This document shows positions 38,142 through 50,895 of a DNA stretch of 64,000 nt, in pieces. The first letter of the stretch is position 1. Every line of letters starts with the position of its first letter. This DNA is from Heterodera schachtii. Taxonomy: Eukaryota; Nematoda; Chromadorea; Rhabditida; Heteroderidae. The translations under genes and the position numbers were made by a program. The notes under the pieces were generated by a model, which made no database searches, was not told the origin of the DNA, and saw nothing but the letters and a program-made list of their open reading frames with translations. The stretch is from assembly GCA_023374025.1 (NCBI GenBank), contig SIJG01000001.1:5624328-5688327 (forward strand). Reading direction: 5' to 3'.

Positions 38142-38971
38142 TATAACGAGTTTTTTGCATAATTTTGTCAGTCAATTTATAATAAATTAATGCAATTTTT
38201 TCACTGTTCGGCTGTTATAGCAAGATTTATTCCGCTTTGCTTTTTAAAGTTAAAGTGTAAAGCAACATATTGCACACATAATCAAGCAAACCACTGTCCT
38301 TTGTCCTTAATTTCATTTTGCTATTTCAAACGAATCAATTTTGGCCGCATGTACGTGGATCCATGGTACTACTGAATATTTGGGTCGATTAATTGTAGTG
38401 TGTAAAAAATTTGACTGTATGTTCCGCAATTGTTTCCAGCGCATTGGAACAAACATCCCTTGCCACTCCAATTGTAATGTCCTTTAAAATGTCATTTATC
38501 AAATAAGGTTGCCAGTTTGGTGACGTCTCCAATTAATTTGTGCCATAAGTGCCTAATTAGTAATTACCTATTTTTTCGCAACAGTTAAAGCACACAATCT
38601 GTAGAATGTTGTTTTGATTGTTGAAAATCACATTTTATTGTACAAAAAACCTTCCCACTGTGTTCGTTCATTCCCATCCATTCCATTGGCGTCAACAAAT
38701 AATTAAGCCCGCATTTCGCAACTCCACTGCTTTTAAGAAAATTCAAATCCACCAAAATAAGTGAAATTCAAATGCCAACTTTAAGATTTCATTTTGGCCG
38801 CTGGCAACAAAAAAATTGTGTGATAAAATATTGAAATCATAGAAGAGATCGCAGCGACATTTTTTGCACGAAAATCGCCTCCCAACAGAAAGTTTTGCCG
38901 ATTCATTTAATGAGTAAATGTCACAAGTTGACCCTAAATTAGTACAATGAAAAAGTAATTAAAAATCATGA
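38142..38971. other. Convergent 3' spacer, no gene seen
   Basis: This 830 bp AT-rich stretch lies between the RFC-2 stop and the stop of the dual-specificity phosphatase. It should hold both 3' untranslated regions. Short open frames at 38190-38375 have no recognisable feature. Confidence 0.5.
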
Positions 38972-39700
38972 CTAAATCCACAACTCACGACTGACTTCGG
39001 ATGGATTTTTGGAAATGCATTCGAATTCCTTGAACAGCTTCGAGTTGCGCAGAGTTAGCAAGTCACAACGATAGTCTAACTTCTGGAAAACTTCCAATTG
39101 TCGTAAGAAAGACGGATTTGGTCTCAAAATATAAATTTATATATCCATTACAAAATATGTTCGTTTAACTGAACGCATGAACGTCGCGCTTTCACAAAAG
39201 AAAACGAATCGTTAACATTCCATTTGTATTTCCTCATCAGATAAGCCATCACAACTGTTGCCGATCGGCTTATGCCACATTGACTAAAATATGGGCTACA
39301 TATTTAGAATCTACTAACAATAAGATTCGAATAAAACCCTAATAAAGAAAAGATAAATTTATAATATTTGTACGCCCAACTGACCAATGAACAACAATGT
39401 TGATTCCTCTGTTCACTGAGTCTTCGACGTAATCCAATGCATTTTGCAGCTTCTGACTCGCCAACAGCTCCTCCGACTCGACATCAGCCATTCGAATGTG
39501 TCGGTACTCCACATTTTGAAGGTGCCGAATTTGGGGAATATGGTCAAGTGCTACAGTGAGAACACGGCCAATCAAAAAAGTGGAAAAAGAAAGAAGACAC
39601 CACAAAACTTTACATTTATCACCTTAGCATCAATCAAATACTTTTGAGCATATTCGATCCAAAAACTGAGGAAGAGATGGTCCTCAATTTGGGACAGCAT
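38972..39700 (-). CDS. Dual-specificity protein phosphatase
   Basis: Four exons: 39700-39604, 39550-39385, 39283-39152, 39122-38972; 181 residues, a bare DSP catalytic domain. It should dephosphorylate Ser/Thr and Tyr residues (substrate unknown). The order is IEDHLFLS, VINVKFSLDHIP, a general-acid loop around YRHIRMADVE, the active-site signature VHCQCGISRSATVVMAYLM (Cys and Arg intact) and LPNPSFLRQLEVFQKL. The last intron, 39151-39123, is only 29 nt, but without it there is an immediate stop. It follows the sulfite oxidase gene by 228 bp on the same strand, with a TTTCAG acceptor 6 bases before the ATG, so it may be a downstream operon gene. Confidence 0.87.
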
Positions 39701-39928
39701 TTGGCACTGAAACAAAGGTTGAGGCACAAGCCAATAAAAAAGATAGCATAGTAAGTAACTGATATAATAATACAACAACTGGTTAATATAATGATATTTT
39801 ATTTTTTATAAAAAATGTAAGGAATGGCACATTGAATGTGAGTTTTCTCAATAGAATGATCGCTTTTTAAAAGGCTCATTTGAGCTGACAATGAGTCTGT
39901 GTCGCCTCTGCGGACTGAGCAATGGTTT

Positions 39929-42645
39929 TTATTCACTGCACAAAACAGTGACTCTGTGCCATGCATTGTGCAGCAGCCCACGGACATTCCAAAGTGCGAT
40001 CCCCGTCTCGGGCTGTGTGTTATAAGAACGGTCCGTCGCCTTGCACACCAACTCCATCCGACCATTTCGAATCGTTGCCTCGGAAATGGGCAGTTCCACG
40101 GTCCACAAAGTCCAAGCCCACATTTGTTCTATGTTCTGTTCCGGACACTGCTCCAATTCAGCACATTTCCATGTGGTCCCATTGTCTGGTGAAACTTCGA
40201 CACGAATAATTCCTTAAAATTATCTTGCAGTTAATTATTTTCTCGATTTGATTAATTGCCAGTATATGGCACCTCTTCCACCACCGCTCCATGCATATCC
40301 ACGAACTGTGATAGTTTTGGCACCCGGGGCAATTTTAGTGTTTGAGTTTGGCTCGCAAATGACACTTTGGACTGGGTATTCCTAAACAACTTAAATTATA
40401 GAAAGAAGAAAGAAAAAGAAGGGACCTGAATTGCTGGAGTTGTGTCAAAGGGCAGCGGATCGCCAATTTGGACGGAGCTCGGAAATGCCTTGTAGTCCCT
40501 TTGCTGCCACGTGCTGGGACTTTCTTCGTCACTAAGGCGAATGGCGTTCAGCCATTTGACTTGTCGTGCTCCGACATGGCCAGGCACAACCAAACGAATT
40601 GGAAAGCCATGGTCCCTCGTGAGGACATCTCCGTTCATTTCATATGCTAAAAAGCATATTATCATTACCATATAAAATTGCTGCACTTTATAATTTTATC
40701 CCTCTGCCCCCGATGCTTCTACTTTAACCGTCCGAAAAATACTGGGATTTAATTAAAAGGGGTGGCCTTTGGGTCTGCATACATTTTTTGTCATAAAAAG
40801 CAGTGAAAATTCGTTCAGATTTGCTTTTGGAGTGGCTGATCACGATTCTGACACCAAGTTAAACCAATTCCGAAATCTCTTTCCCAAATTTTAAATGAGT
40901 GTCACGCCTTTGGTTAAATAAAATTCCAATATTTTCGAGGGGGTTAAAGTAAAAAAAAAAACGCCAAAACTGCTAATTTCTGGTTAAAAAAGAAGTGTTA
41001 TTGGAATAATGCCTTACTTACCAATAATTACTTCCGGGCGCATTGCTTTTTCAAATGGAATTGATGCACCGTAACGAGAACCTTAAATGACTATTAATAG
41101 GGGCAAATTCTTACGGTCATTATTTTTAAGAATGCTCACCAGACGCGTCAACGTCGGCACCTTCAAAATGAACGTGTTTAATGCGTTCGTCATTCGGTTT
41201 TATACCGGAAGCAATCAGCACATCCTAAAAGCAACCGAATAATAAATTAGGTAAATCAAAAATATTTAAAAATTCAAATTGTTAATGATATATTGTAAAT
41301 TCTTTTACTATAAAATATTTACAAACTCGAAGTCGACATCCCTTCCATCGTGCGTTGCTAATCGCAGTTCCTGTCCACATTAAGCCTTGCACTTTCTTGA
41401 ACTGATTCATGTCGGATCGACGGTTTCCTGCGCTGTCTTTTTTTTCAAGTGAAATGTTCCGCAAAATAATTACCACTGAATGGCCGAAACAATTGAAACG
41501 GGCTCGAAATTGTTGCGCAATTGGTCAAGCGAAAGAACAATTTGCTGATCCACACCAATCCCATCGATGCGCACTTTGTGCGTTTGTTCATTAGTCTTAA
41601 ATTAAAATATTAAAAATTAGTCTTAAATTAAAATATTAAAAACTTGACATTTTATGGTAGCGAAAACGCTAATAAAAATTTAAATTCAAAACAATCGATC
41701 AAAAAGAATGTTCACCCAAGGGACAGCCATGTGGTTTCGGACGAAGAATAGTTCTTTGGGTGTCAGAAAACTGTCGACCAGCAACGAAGGGGGAGTTTCC
41801 GCGTTGAATGGCTTTTGCATGTTGACAATCAATGCGGGATGTCTAGGCGGGTCAGCAGCAAAAGGATCATCCGACGGAGCACCCTTAAAATGAATTTTAT
41901 TCGGAAATTGAATTGGTGGAAACTTTTTGTTGGTTTTCAATTTCCTGGAGATCTTCAAGCTTTAACGATCCAATGCGCATTTCCTCCAGTATTTCCATCA
42001 CTTCATCCGTCTTATGTTGAGGATAAACTGCCCAGAAAGGTTCCTAAATGCTAATACCGGATTAAAATATTGCAAAATTTCAATATCTTTTTTCTCTGGA
42101 AATTACAATTGAGGCACCCGCCGCCAGCAGAATTCTGTCGCCACCCGGATGATTTGCAATGAATTCTGTTACATCGTAAATCCCCTAAAAAAAATTTGTG
42201 TGTTTGTAAATATATGTATTTGTGTTTACCTGCTGGAAAATTACCCAAATTCTGTCAGCGTCTTTCCCATGGCGTCGCACTTCCTCCATGCTGAAAGTGG
42301 GCAAATCGGTCCGTGTTGGCGGCTTCCGAAACGCATCCGATGATGATGACTGTTTTTCTTTTAGGCGACATATTTTGAGCAAAGGAAAATTTGTTGGCAA
42401 ATAATTGTTCAATCCGAAGGTAAACCCCACAGAACCGGCAGCAATTGTCATATAAAGAAGCCTTTTGATGAAGCCATTTTTCCATGAGATGTCTATTGAT
42501 AAAAAAAGCTTTGGGATTTAAACAAATAAAAAATGTGAAATGTACCTATGGCTTGGGTAGAGGATAAAATGTTTGCAGAAGTTTTTTTGTAGCTAATTAG
42601 TCGAAAAATTTTTACAAATTCGAAATGTCTCACAAAATATTTCAT
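39929..42645 (-). CDS. suox-1: Sulfite oxidase
   Basis: Twelve exons: 42645-42546, 42492-42230, 42184-42107, 42043-41924, 41883-41716, 41595-41474, 41432-41327, 41224-41140, 41081-41022, 40646-40426, 40381-40273, 40212-39929; 571 residues. It oxidises sulfite to sulfate in the mitochondrial intermembrane space. A basic presequence plus hydrophobic segment ([17 protein letters not shown]) is followed by a cytochrome b5 domain with haem ligands in ANHPGGDR and VYPQHKTDE, then the molybdopterin domain: [10 protein letters not shown], the Mo-ligand Cys in [41 protein letters not shown], and the dimerisation domain ([29 protein letters not shown]). All key residues are present. Divergent from the septin gene. 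The symbol is by homology. Confidence 0.95.
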
Positions 42646-42871
42646 AGTCGGGCAAAAATTTTACCTTTTTTGACTGTATGTTGTAAATAAGAATTTATTT
42701 ATTTGTTGGTGAAAAATCAAAATAAAAAAATAAAATAAAAAAGATGATGAGTTGCCCGAATTGACTGATTATTCGTGATAGACATTTTCAATACATTAAA
42801 GCTTTGTTATTCATACTAATTGTGTTTTTCTTCAGCAGAAGACAGAAGAAAAACGTATAATATCGTTTGTA
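42646..42871. promoter_or_regulatory. Divergent promoter region sulfite oxidase / septin
   Basis: Only 226 bp separate the two opposing start codons. It is AT-rich without a TATA box at a fixed position, so it probably serves both genes. A CTTCAGCAG acceptor-like site lies about 35 bases before the septin ATG. Confidence 0.4.
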
Positions 42872-44915
42872 ATGTTGCCTTCGTCCACTCCCAATGTGCA
42901 GCGTCCCACCAAACCCCCAGGAACTGTGGGCCCCACAACAATGCCATCGCCAAAAGTCGCACATTCGGCATTAACTGTTGGAACAAATCCTTTTCCAATA
43001 AGCGATGAATCTCAGCGCAAGTTAAAGCAACCACAGAATGGCAATGTGCACAGCTCGCAAAACAAAGCAATACCCGAGATAAAATTGACCGGATTTGTCG
43101 GATTTGATTCGCTGCCTTACCAATTGGTCAGAAAGTGCCAAGAAAACGGGTAACATTTAACCGATATTTTTTCGCTATTTTGTTATTGTGGCCCTCCCCC
43201 CTCCAGATTCCAATTCAACCTTTTGTGTGTCGGTGAGACAGGAATGGGCAAGACTACACTTCTCGAATCCCTGTTCAACATGAAAATGGAGTTTGAGCAA
43301 TGCAACCGCGAGCTAAAGACAGTCGAACTTCGCGAAAAGACTTTCGGTCAGTTTTAAAATTCAAAAAACAATTTTTTATTTTTTTATTTTTTTTTAAGAC
43401 GTACAGGAAGGAGCTGTAAAGGTTAAACTTCGGGTGGTGGAGACTGCTGGCTTTGGCGATCAGTTGGACAAGGAAAAGAGGTAATGCAACCGTTTATATC
43501 CAAAAAAATGAACAAGCGTTTTTGGATTGTTTCTTAAATGCACTCAAAAAACTTTTTTGAGTCAATGTCTTTTCGGCGCCAATATTTAATGTGTCAAAGC
43601 TCTCGAATAATACATTAATAAATTTGGTCGACAATAATTTTTAAGTGCTCAAATCATTGTGAATTACATCAACGACCAGTTCGAGGCCTACCTTAAGGAG
43701 GAGCTCAAAGTAAAGCGAAATTTGTCCAGTTATGAAGACAGAAGAATTCACGCCTGCCTTTACTTTATTTCTCCGACTGGTCATGGGTATGGGAAAATAA
43801 GCTGTATTGTACGTTCTTTTTTAGCATTAAGGCATTGGACCTGATTACTTTGCGCGAGTTGGCCAAACGTGTCAATGTGATCCCCGTGATTGCGAAATCG
43901 GACACCACTTGTAAGGACGAACTTCAGCGGTTTAAGCAAAAAGTAGTCGGCTTTTTAAGACATATAATTGGTTCATTTTCTATGTCAGGTTGTGAGCGAG
44001 TTAAAAGCGCAACACATTGAGATTTACCAATTTCCGACTGAGGATGAGACAGTGCGCAAGGACAACACGGAACTGAACGCATTGGTGCCATTCGCAGTTG
44101 TTGGGAGCACTGATTTTATCACGAAGGAGGATGGACGAGTGTTGCGGGCTCGTCGCTACCCGTGGGGTGTGGTGGAAGGTCGGTCATGACAACAATAATT
44201 TTGCCTCAATAGATTGTAAGAACCAAATTAATTTCATGTTAGGGTCTATTTAGATTCTTTTTTAGTTTTGCCATTTTATTATCTTTTTTTCTAGTTTGTT
44301 ATATTTCTGTCTTATTTATTTTATTGTTTCCATTTCCCTCCAGTTGAGAATGAAGAACACTGTGACTTTGTGAAACTTCGTGAGGCGATGCTTCGCATCA
44401 ACGAAGATTCGCTACGCGATCGCACCCACACCGTCCTTTATGAACGCTACAGACGAGAAAGGCTTAAACAAATGAAAATTGGGGACGGAGACGCGGGCCC
44501 AAAAATGATGGAAGCTTTTGTTCAGGTAGAAAAATTCTAATGTTTTATTCGATTATTGCTCTTAATTTAGCGTCGAAAAGAATTGGAGGATGAGTTTCTG
44601 AAGAGAAAGGATCAATACAGGTGAAAAGGAGCCGATTAAAACCAAATAAATGATTTATTTCATATTTAGCAAGGAAATGCAACAACGTGTGAGCAAAAAG
44701 GAAGCGGAATTAAAGCATCACGAAGAGATTGTGAGTATTTCGTTTAAAAATAATTAAAATACGGTCTATCTATCGTTTAGTTGAACATCCGTCACACCGA
44801 GATTGACAATACATACCAGAATGAGCTCAAGCTGGTCGAGGCACAGATCAACGGACTGATTGAGGAAAAAGCCAAATTGGAAATAAAGCTGAAGAAGCAA
44901 CAACGCTCGAAATGA
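42872..44915 (+). CDS. Septin (SEPT6-group like)
   Basis: Ten exons: 42872-43149, 43207-43346, 43399-43480, 43646-43786, 43825-43942, 43989-44178, 44344-44525, 44571-44620, 44670-44730, 44781-44915; 458 residues. It is a filament-forming GTPase of cytokinesis and cell cortex. A Pro/Thr-rich N-terminus precedes the core: P-loop [11 protein letters not shown]3 [10 protein letters not shown]4 IAKSDT, septin unique element [19 protein letters not shown], then a C-terminal coiled coil (about residues 350-455, rich in K/E/Q). The G3 and [10 protein letters not shown] sequences are nearest the SEPT6 group. Caenorhabditis has two septins, UNC-59 and UNC-61, and I cannot safely assign which one this is. 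Intron 3 (43481-43645) contains a TCTCGAATAATAC motif seen in the repeats. Confidence 0.93.
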
Positions 44916-45573
44916 ATGAAGCCGAGACGAATTCTCCAATCAAAGCCATTTAAAAAACATTCCATTTTTGTAAGCATCTCTTTTGACTAATCTTTTCACA
45001 GCCTTCACTTATTTTGATTCAATGCTAATTAGGTGTCTAATCGAATTATATACACCAATCGTTAAGAAAGCTTGTGCCTAAATACATCAAAACTATTTTC
45101 GCATTTCCGTTTTATTGTTTGTTATTATATCGAATATAAAGTACGCGATTGATCTATAATTTTTTGTCTATTCTTTTCATCGTATGATTTGCACTATACC
45201 GAAGAATTTTTTGTCTCGCGGAAAATTATGATGAATTGTTTCCAAGGTAAGGAATGCTAATCTATTAGCGTATTTTCAAATAGGTTTTTACCTAATGAAA
45301 ATAGGTATGTGTTAATGATGTCCATTTCAATATTTGAGCTCATTTGTCAGCGACCAAAAATCCCGTGATAAAATTTTCCCAAATTACCAAAACAACATTT
45401 AATAAAGAAATTTGGCATCAGAAGGCCAGGGTCACTTACTTGATGACTTAAAAATAAATGACACAGAGTAAATGAATAGAATTAAGAATTCGGGTCATTT
45501 GGACCAGTTCTGTATTTTTTTAAATAAATTTAAATTTTCATTTTATAGATTACCCATTTTCTCTAATTACATT
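44916..45573. other. Intergenic spacer, nothing recognised
   Basis: 658 bp of AT-rich sequence between septin and the deubiquitinase. It should contain the septin 3' end and, at 45,530-45,548, a TTTTATAG acceptor for the next transcript. No conserved element was seen. Confidence 0.45.
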
Positions 45574-48500
45574 ATGTCGATTACGGCAACAAAAAAATTG
45601 CAACCATTGCTTTATGAAACCTACGAGTGTCTCAGGAAACGTGCCTTCGACATTGACAAAGAATTGCTTGCTTCGCTGAAACGGCTCGACAATTATAAGT
45701 TTCTAAATTTTTCTGATTGTGAGACTAATTTATCCTTTTTGGTTTGCTAGGCGCTTCAAATATTTATCGGAAGCCGAACGCGAAGGAAGGATGAAAATGC
45801 AGGATGGAGATGAAGAAAATGCATACATTTTGTACCACCGAGCCATGGCCATTTACCGTTTGATAAGCGACTCAATGACTGATGCGTTCAAACGGAGCCG
45901 GGTAAATATTTTCATTTTTCTATACAGACCCCAAAATATTGTTGCAGGATGGCCGTATTTTCTACGAGACTTCTGGTCGCCTGCTTTCGGATCTTGAAAA
46001 GGTTGCTGAGAGTTTGAAGCAACGGTTTGGACAGCGTCAAATAACTGAGTCTACGGTTGGGAGTTCTAAATCGTTTTCTGACGAGACGGAAGTTGACGGC
46101 TCATTGTCTCGCACAAGTCCGTTTTTGGAACTTTTTAGCATAGCGTGTTATTTAATAAAACAAAAATAGGATGGGCCTTTTTGTTTTTCTATAAAAAATT
46201 GTCATGAAATATAGCCACAAAAGTGGATACAAACTACACTCAATTCTTTGATAATTTTTGATACATTTCAAAACTTTTTAAAATAAAAAAGTTTTTTTAT
46301 GCTAAAAATGTTCATGTTTTAACAAAATGACTAAAGTTCACATAATTTGGTTTTCAGATGCTATGCAATTCAAAAAATACGCTAAACCGGCTGAGATTGT
46401 GCGATTTGTTGCGAAAGGAATGAACGCACTCGTGTTGGATTACCGGGAGAATCAAACGGAAACCATTGAATACAAAAGCACACACGGCACAGTTAAAGTC
46501 GTGCACATCAGCAGAAGAGACATAATGCCCGGGTGAGTCTCTTTTAACTTCGCTTAATTCGTTTAAGCACCAATTAATCTTTTAGAAGCTTGCTTCATTC
46601 CCTGTTCAAAGCATTGGACATCAGTGTACGCCCTCTTCTCGAAAACATCTCTCATGTCGACCTTGTTGCACTGCTCGGCGACCCCAATGACATAACGGAC
46701 GAAAAGGGCACCAAAACGACCATTTTAATGGAGGCACTCACCACTGTTCGTTCTTTATTTTTGTACTTAACTGATGTACAATAAAGTATTTTTGTAGTAC
46801 AATTTTAACTACAAATTGAAACGTCCGCCGGTGATCATTGATGGTGGCTTTATGAACTGGAAAAATGTTTACCCGTATTATGTAAACGAAACTTCTGATG
46901 TGCCGCGTTTTGAGAAAACCTTCGACGAGCAATTTGCCATTTGGATTGTCGAGTCGAGGAAAGGCAATGAATTGACTTATTAATAGTGCTTATCATTTTT
47001 CTATGAATTTAGCAAATGAACTCCGTATTCAATATCCCAGCTTGTCGGGCTTCGCCAGAGAGTCTGTTCCGTCTGATTGTCCTGCTCAGCAAAAACAAAT
47101 TGAAGAAACGCCCATAATTCAGAATCGTATTCAATATCCCATCTTGACGGGCCTCGCCAGGCAGTCTGTTTCGTCTGGTTTTTCGGCCCAGCAAAAACAA
47201 ATTGAAGAAACGCCCATAATTCGGAATAAGCCAAACCACCGTAGTGACTCCGAAGTTTTGCCACCATCCAGAGGTGCCGGATTGTGTCGAATAGCAATTT
47301 TAGTTTCCGCATTTCAGCGCTTCCGCAACCTATTCCCATTGATGTGCATAAGCAGGTGCCGCCCATTGAAGTACATAAGCAAGTGCCGACTGTGCCAGTC
47401 ATTGACCGATCGAACAAGCCATTAAATGGATGTAATGTTCGTGATCAGCAACCTCGAAGACCCCCGCAAAGGTAATTTTTTCCGACTAATAAAAAACGAA
47501 AAGCACAGCTAGTATCTGTGATTTACAACCTTTGGTGTTTAACAATGCCTCTTTAGGACTGACGATGGCACCGGCAATTACTTTTTAAGTGCGTATTCAA
47601 TGTCTGCGCAGAGAATTGGCAACGATTCGGAGTGGAAGAAAACGGTGCGTTTTCGCTTATCTTGCCGAAGGTTTCTTTTTCACATTTTAGCCGCTTGGCC
47701 GAACCGGTCTCTTCAACATGGGGAACACATGCTTTATGAATGCTACTCTTCACCCGCTGTTCCATACGCCCGGATTTTCTCACCTGTTTCAAGAAAAAAA
47801 TGCTCAACGATTCGTCAATGGGTACGTCGGGGTGTCTTCGATTTAATAAAATCGTTTTGACCATTTTTGTTTTTGCAGAAACAACACAGTTGGGTCAAAG
47901 GGCATCATTTCCGGGTCATTCTCTGCTCTCATTGATTTGTTTTGGTCTGGCAAATTCAACGCAATTCGGCCCCAAGTTTTCCTGGTAATTTCTTTGTTTC
48001 GAACAATACGTTGTCTTACCTTACCATTTTTTCTTCAAGGAGTTCTTTGCTCGACGTGTAAATGCCGAATTGGCCGACCGACAGCAGCACGACGCCCAGG
48101 AATTCCAACTTTATTTGCTGGACGCGCTTCACGAAGACACCAACAGAGTGGGACTGTCTTGGAATAAAATGCTTTCGTTTCGTACCTTTTTTACTCACAT
48201 TTTCAGGTCGACAGGCGACAGCCATTTGAACAAAATTACGACAACACCAATTTGCGGGTCAGTGCTTCTGATTTCTTTGAGAGGTCAAAACTGTTCTCTT
48301 CGTCGCCGGTCAACGATCTGTTCAATGTGAGTCGGTTCACTCTTTGATCGTCCGTCAAATCATTTTTCAATTTTTTCAGCTCACAACCATTTCAATGGTC
48401 CAATGCAACACGTGCAATGCGTCGAGTGTTCGCTTTGAGGAAGTCAATCAAATAAGGTGGGTTTATTTGCAGAAAAAACCTATTAAATTTGAATTTAGCG

Positions 48501-49211
48501 TCGAGTTGCCGACAAATATTGGCTGCCTCAAGCTAAGGGACTGTCTCGGGGCGCATTTTTCATTAACAGTGAGCAGTTCAATTTTGAAGACAGAAATATT
48601 CTCCATTCTGTTTTCTTGTTTCAGAATCTCGAAGCTCCCTGGGATTGTCCGAAGTGCAAAAGCAAACAGCCGGCGACACGGAGCACAAAAATTTGGAGAG
48701 TCCCTAAAGTTTTGATCGTCCATTTGAAGCGATTTTCGCAGAATAATGGCAACTTCGTAAAAAATGAGGTCGGTTTTCCGCCAGTCACCGCTTTTGTGCG
48801 TGGTTAATTAAATTTTAAAATTAGGCTGCAGTCACATTCGATGTGAATGAGTTGGATTTGTCGCCATATGTACACGAGAAGTCTCCGCTTTTTAACGCAA
48901 CATTCAGTCTCTATGCCATAACGGTGATGACTAAAATTGTCCTAATTACACTAATTTTCTAAAACACTTTAGAATCACAGTGGTCGGTTGAACAGTGGTC
49001 ATTACACATCGGCTGTAGTCAATTTGATAAGCACTGATCGAGAATGGCTGAGCTTTGACGATGAGTCTTGCATGCCGTGTGTCGCCCCGTCGCCCACTGT
49101 GAGAATTTCGCTCTATTCATTCTTAGAAAAAAATCAAAAAATTTTCTTTGTTTTCAGAGTAAAAAAGTGTTCCTTTTGTACTACAAACTTACGAACCCGA
49201 AAACTAAGTGA
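45574..49211 (+). CDS. usp-50: USP8-type ubiquitin-specific protease with rhodanese domain
   Basis: Nineteen exons in consistent phase, 829 residues: 45574-45698, 45751-45901, 45948-46116, 46358-46532, 46586-46745, 46798-46963, 47013-47273, 47318-47471, 47557-47644, 47691-47821, 47879-47990, 48040-48147, 48207-48326, 48380-48456, 48499-48568, 48625-48768, 48825-48923, 48973-49098, 49158-49211. It removes ubiquitin from endosomal cargo and ESCRT proteins. It shows the USP8 architecture: an N-terminal helical USP8-dimerisation/MIT-like region (residues 1 to about 150), a rhodanese domain (HISRRDIMPG to PPVIIDGGFMNW), a Pro/Gln linker, then the USP core with Cys box FNMGNTCFMNATL, QQHDAQEF, zinc-binding CNTC and CPKC, VLIVHLKRF and His box NSGHYTS. 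A 102 bp in-frame tandem repeat lies in the linker. Intron 46964-47012 has a GC donor. Confidence 0.93.
47024..47227 (+). repeat. 102 bp in-frame tandem duplication in USP8-type gene
   Basis: Copy 1 (47024-47125) and copy 2 (47126-47227) each encode 34 residues beginning RIQYP and ending AQQKQIEETPIIxN. They differ at about a dozen bases. The duplication lies in the linker between rhodanese and protease domains. A smaller VHKQVP duplication follows in the next exon. Confidence 0.92.
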
Positions 49212-49408
49212 TATTGTGTGTACTGTTTTATTGTTTTTTGTTTCTATTGTTTGTTCTTGTAAATAAATGAAAATAAATCTGAAATATTTTTTATTTGCAT
49301 TTTTTCCTATTCAGAAACGAATTCTTACAATTAAATTTATCTTTTATCATTGGTGCTTTTTAATATTTAGTGAGATTTGTTAAGCATTCGGCAAATTTAG
49401 AGTCCGAA

Positions 49409-50667
49409 ATGTCTAATTGCTCCAGGGAAAGAAAAAGTGAATTGAGAAAGCATGTGCATGATGGTTTTGTGTATAAGAGGGAAACCATCAGCAAAGATGG
49501 GAGTCGGATTTTTTGGTGCTGCGTTCGGAGAACGGGCGGCGAAAAGTGCAGCGGACGAATTCACACGACAGCGGACGGAAATCGGACATTTCTCAAGTGA
49601 ATTTGGATGGATTTGAGATTTATTAACGTCATAAGAAGTTTCAATCGGGGGGGGGACTATTTTGGGTTTGGGACCTCAGACCAACCGTGGCATTTGTAGG
49701 GGTAAACCAAAGGAATTCCGCATTTAGGATGGTTACTGAACACAACTGCTCGTACAAGGGGGCGGCAACGAGTGCAAATGGTCCTCCGCTTAAAAGGGCC
49801 GACGGAGAGGCGAAGAAACGCGCGATTGGTGACGAAGCACAGAGAATGCCTTGGCAAGAGCAGGACGGAGATCAAAACTTGGCATTTGTTGTCGGCACTT
49901 ATGCGGCGGTAAGTCGCGCAAATAAACGCGAAAAAACAGTTGGATAAAAGAAGGGGTACGGAGCAAACAATCAAAAAATGCCAACCAATTCAGTCGATGC
50001 GTTCGGTGGACGAACTGTTCGAACTTGTGCAAGGAAATGTCGGCGACGACCCAATCGACTTTACGAATTTGAATGAATTGCAGCACTCAATCTTCATCAA
50101 AGAGATGTCTGTCATTGCTTTTTGCTCTATTTCGTTTTACGCTGCTTTTTAAAATAATATTCAGGGCACGAAAAATGGAGAAATTGCGCTTGGACTTTGA
50201 ACAGATGAACTGCAGTGAATGTGGCCGTTGCGGGAAACAAATTGAGAAAATCGCCACTGAGGATTTGGCGATGGTTCAGAAGGGCGAAGGCATGGCGACC
50301 ACATGGAGCAGGGGGAACAGAGACTGGCACAGAATTGTGCAGACGGCGAACCGCGACTCGGAGTGCGCTTCGCTGGCCATTCACACGTTCCTTTACCATC
50401 CGACCGAATTGTGGCCGACGCTGCGGTGTTTGTACGGCAGTGAAAGGTGCATACACTCGTGGTCAAACCCTGATTAATTAATTCCTTTGTTAGTCAAATG
50501 CTTTTCCGCGTTTTAGTGATGCTCTCAGCTGCTATCCCTATTTGGACTTTCGAAAATCGTCTTCCGATTTTTTCGTCTGTTTTAAATGCCGACGAAATTA
50601 CAATGATCTGATGGACTATCTTAGGCATGCCGAGATGTACCATAAAGCAACTTATGAAAATTTTTAA
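49409..50667 (+). CDS. FLYWCH-type zinc-finger protein
   Basis: Five exons: 49409-49596, 49728-49908, 49994-50106, 50165-50446, 50517-50667; 304 residues. The N-terminus has a FLYWCH fold: GFVYKRETISKDG, FWCC, GGEKCSGRIHTT, then EHNC encoded in exon 2. FLYWCH proteins bind DNA; nematode members (PEB-1, FLH) are developmental repressors. The middle is hydrophilic with NCSECGRCGKQ. The C-terminal part holds TFLYHPTELWPTLRCLYGS and a final possible C2H2-like finger, FVCFKCRRNY...HAEMYH. The last metal-ligand position of the FLYWCH motif is Cys rather than His. It starts 198 bp after the deubiquitinase stop on the same strand, with an ATTTAG acceptor just before the ATG, so it may be operonic. 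No closer ortholog assigned. Confidence 0.8.
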
Positions 50668-50895
50668 ATTGTTTATTTTCAAATATATTTTAGAATTTAT
50701 GGCATTTTGTTTACCGTATAATAAAATCGATTTGTTTTGAGTGTGGTGTATTTGCGGTTGGTAACAACCCTCCGTTCCGCCCACTTACCTACCTATTTGT
50801 TAATGCGTTGTTTTGCTTCCTAATGCCATTTTCGGTGTATAATTAATTGTATCTTTTTAAGTTCCTATTTTGGTACATTTACTGATCAAAAGGCA

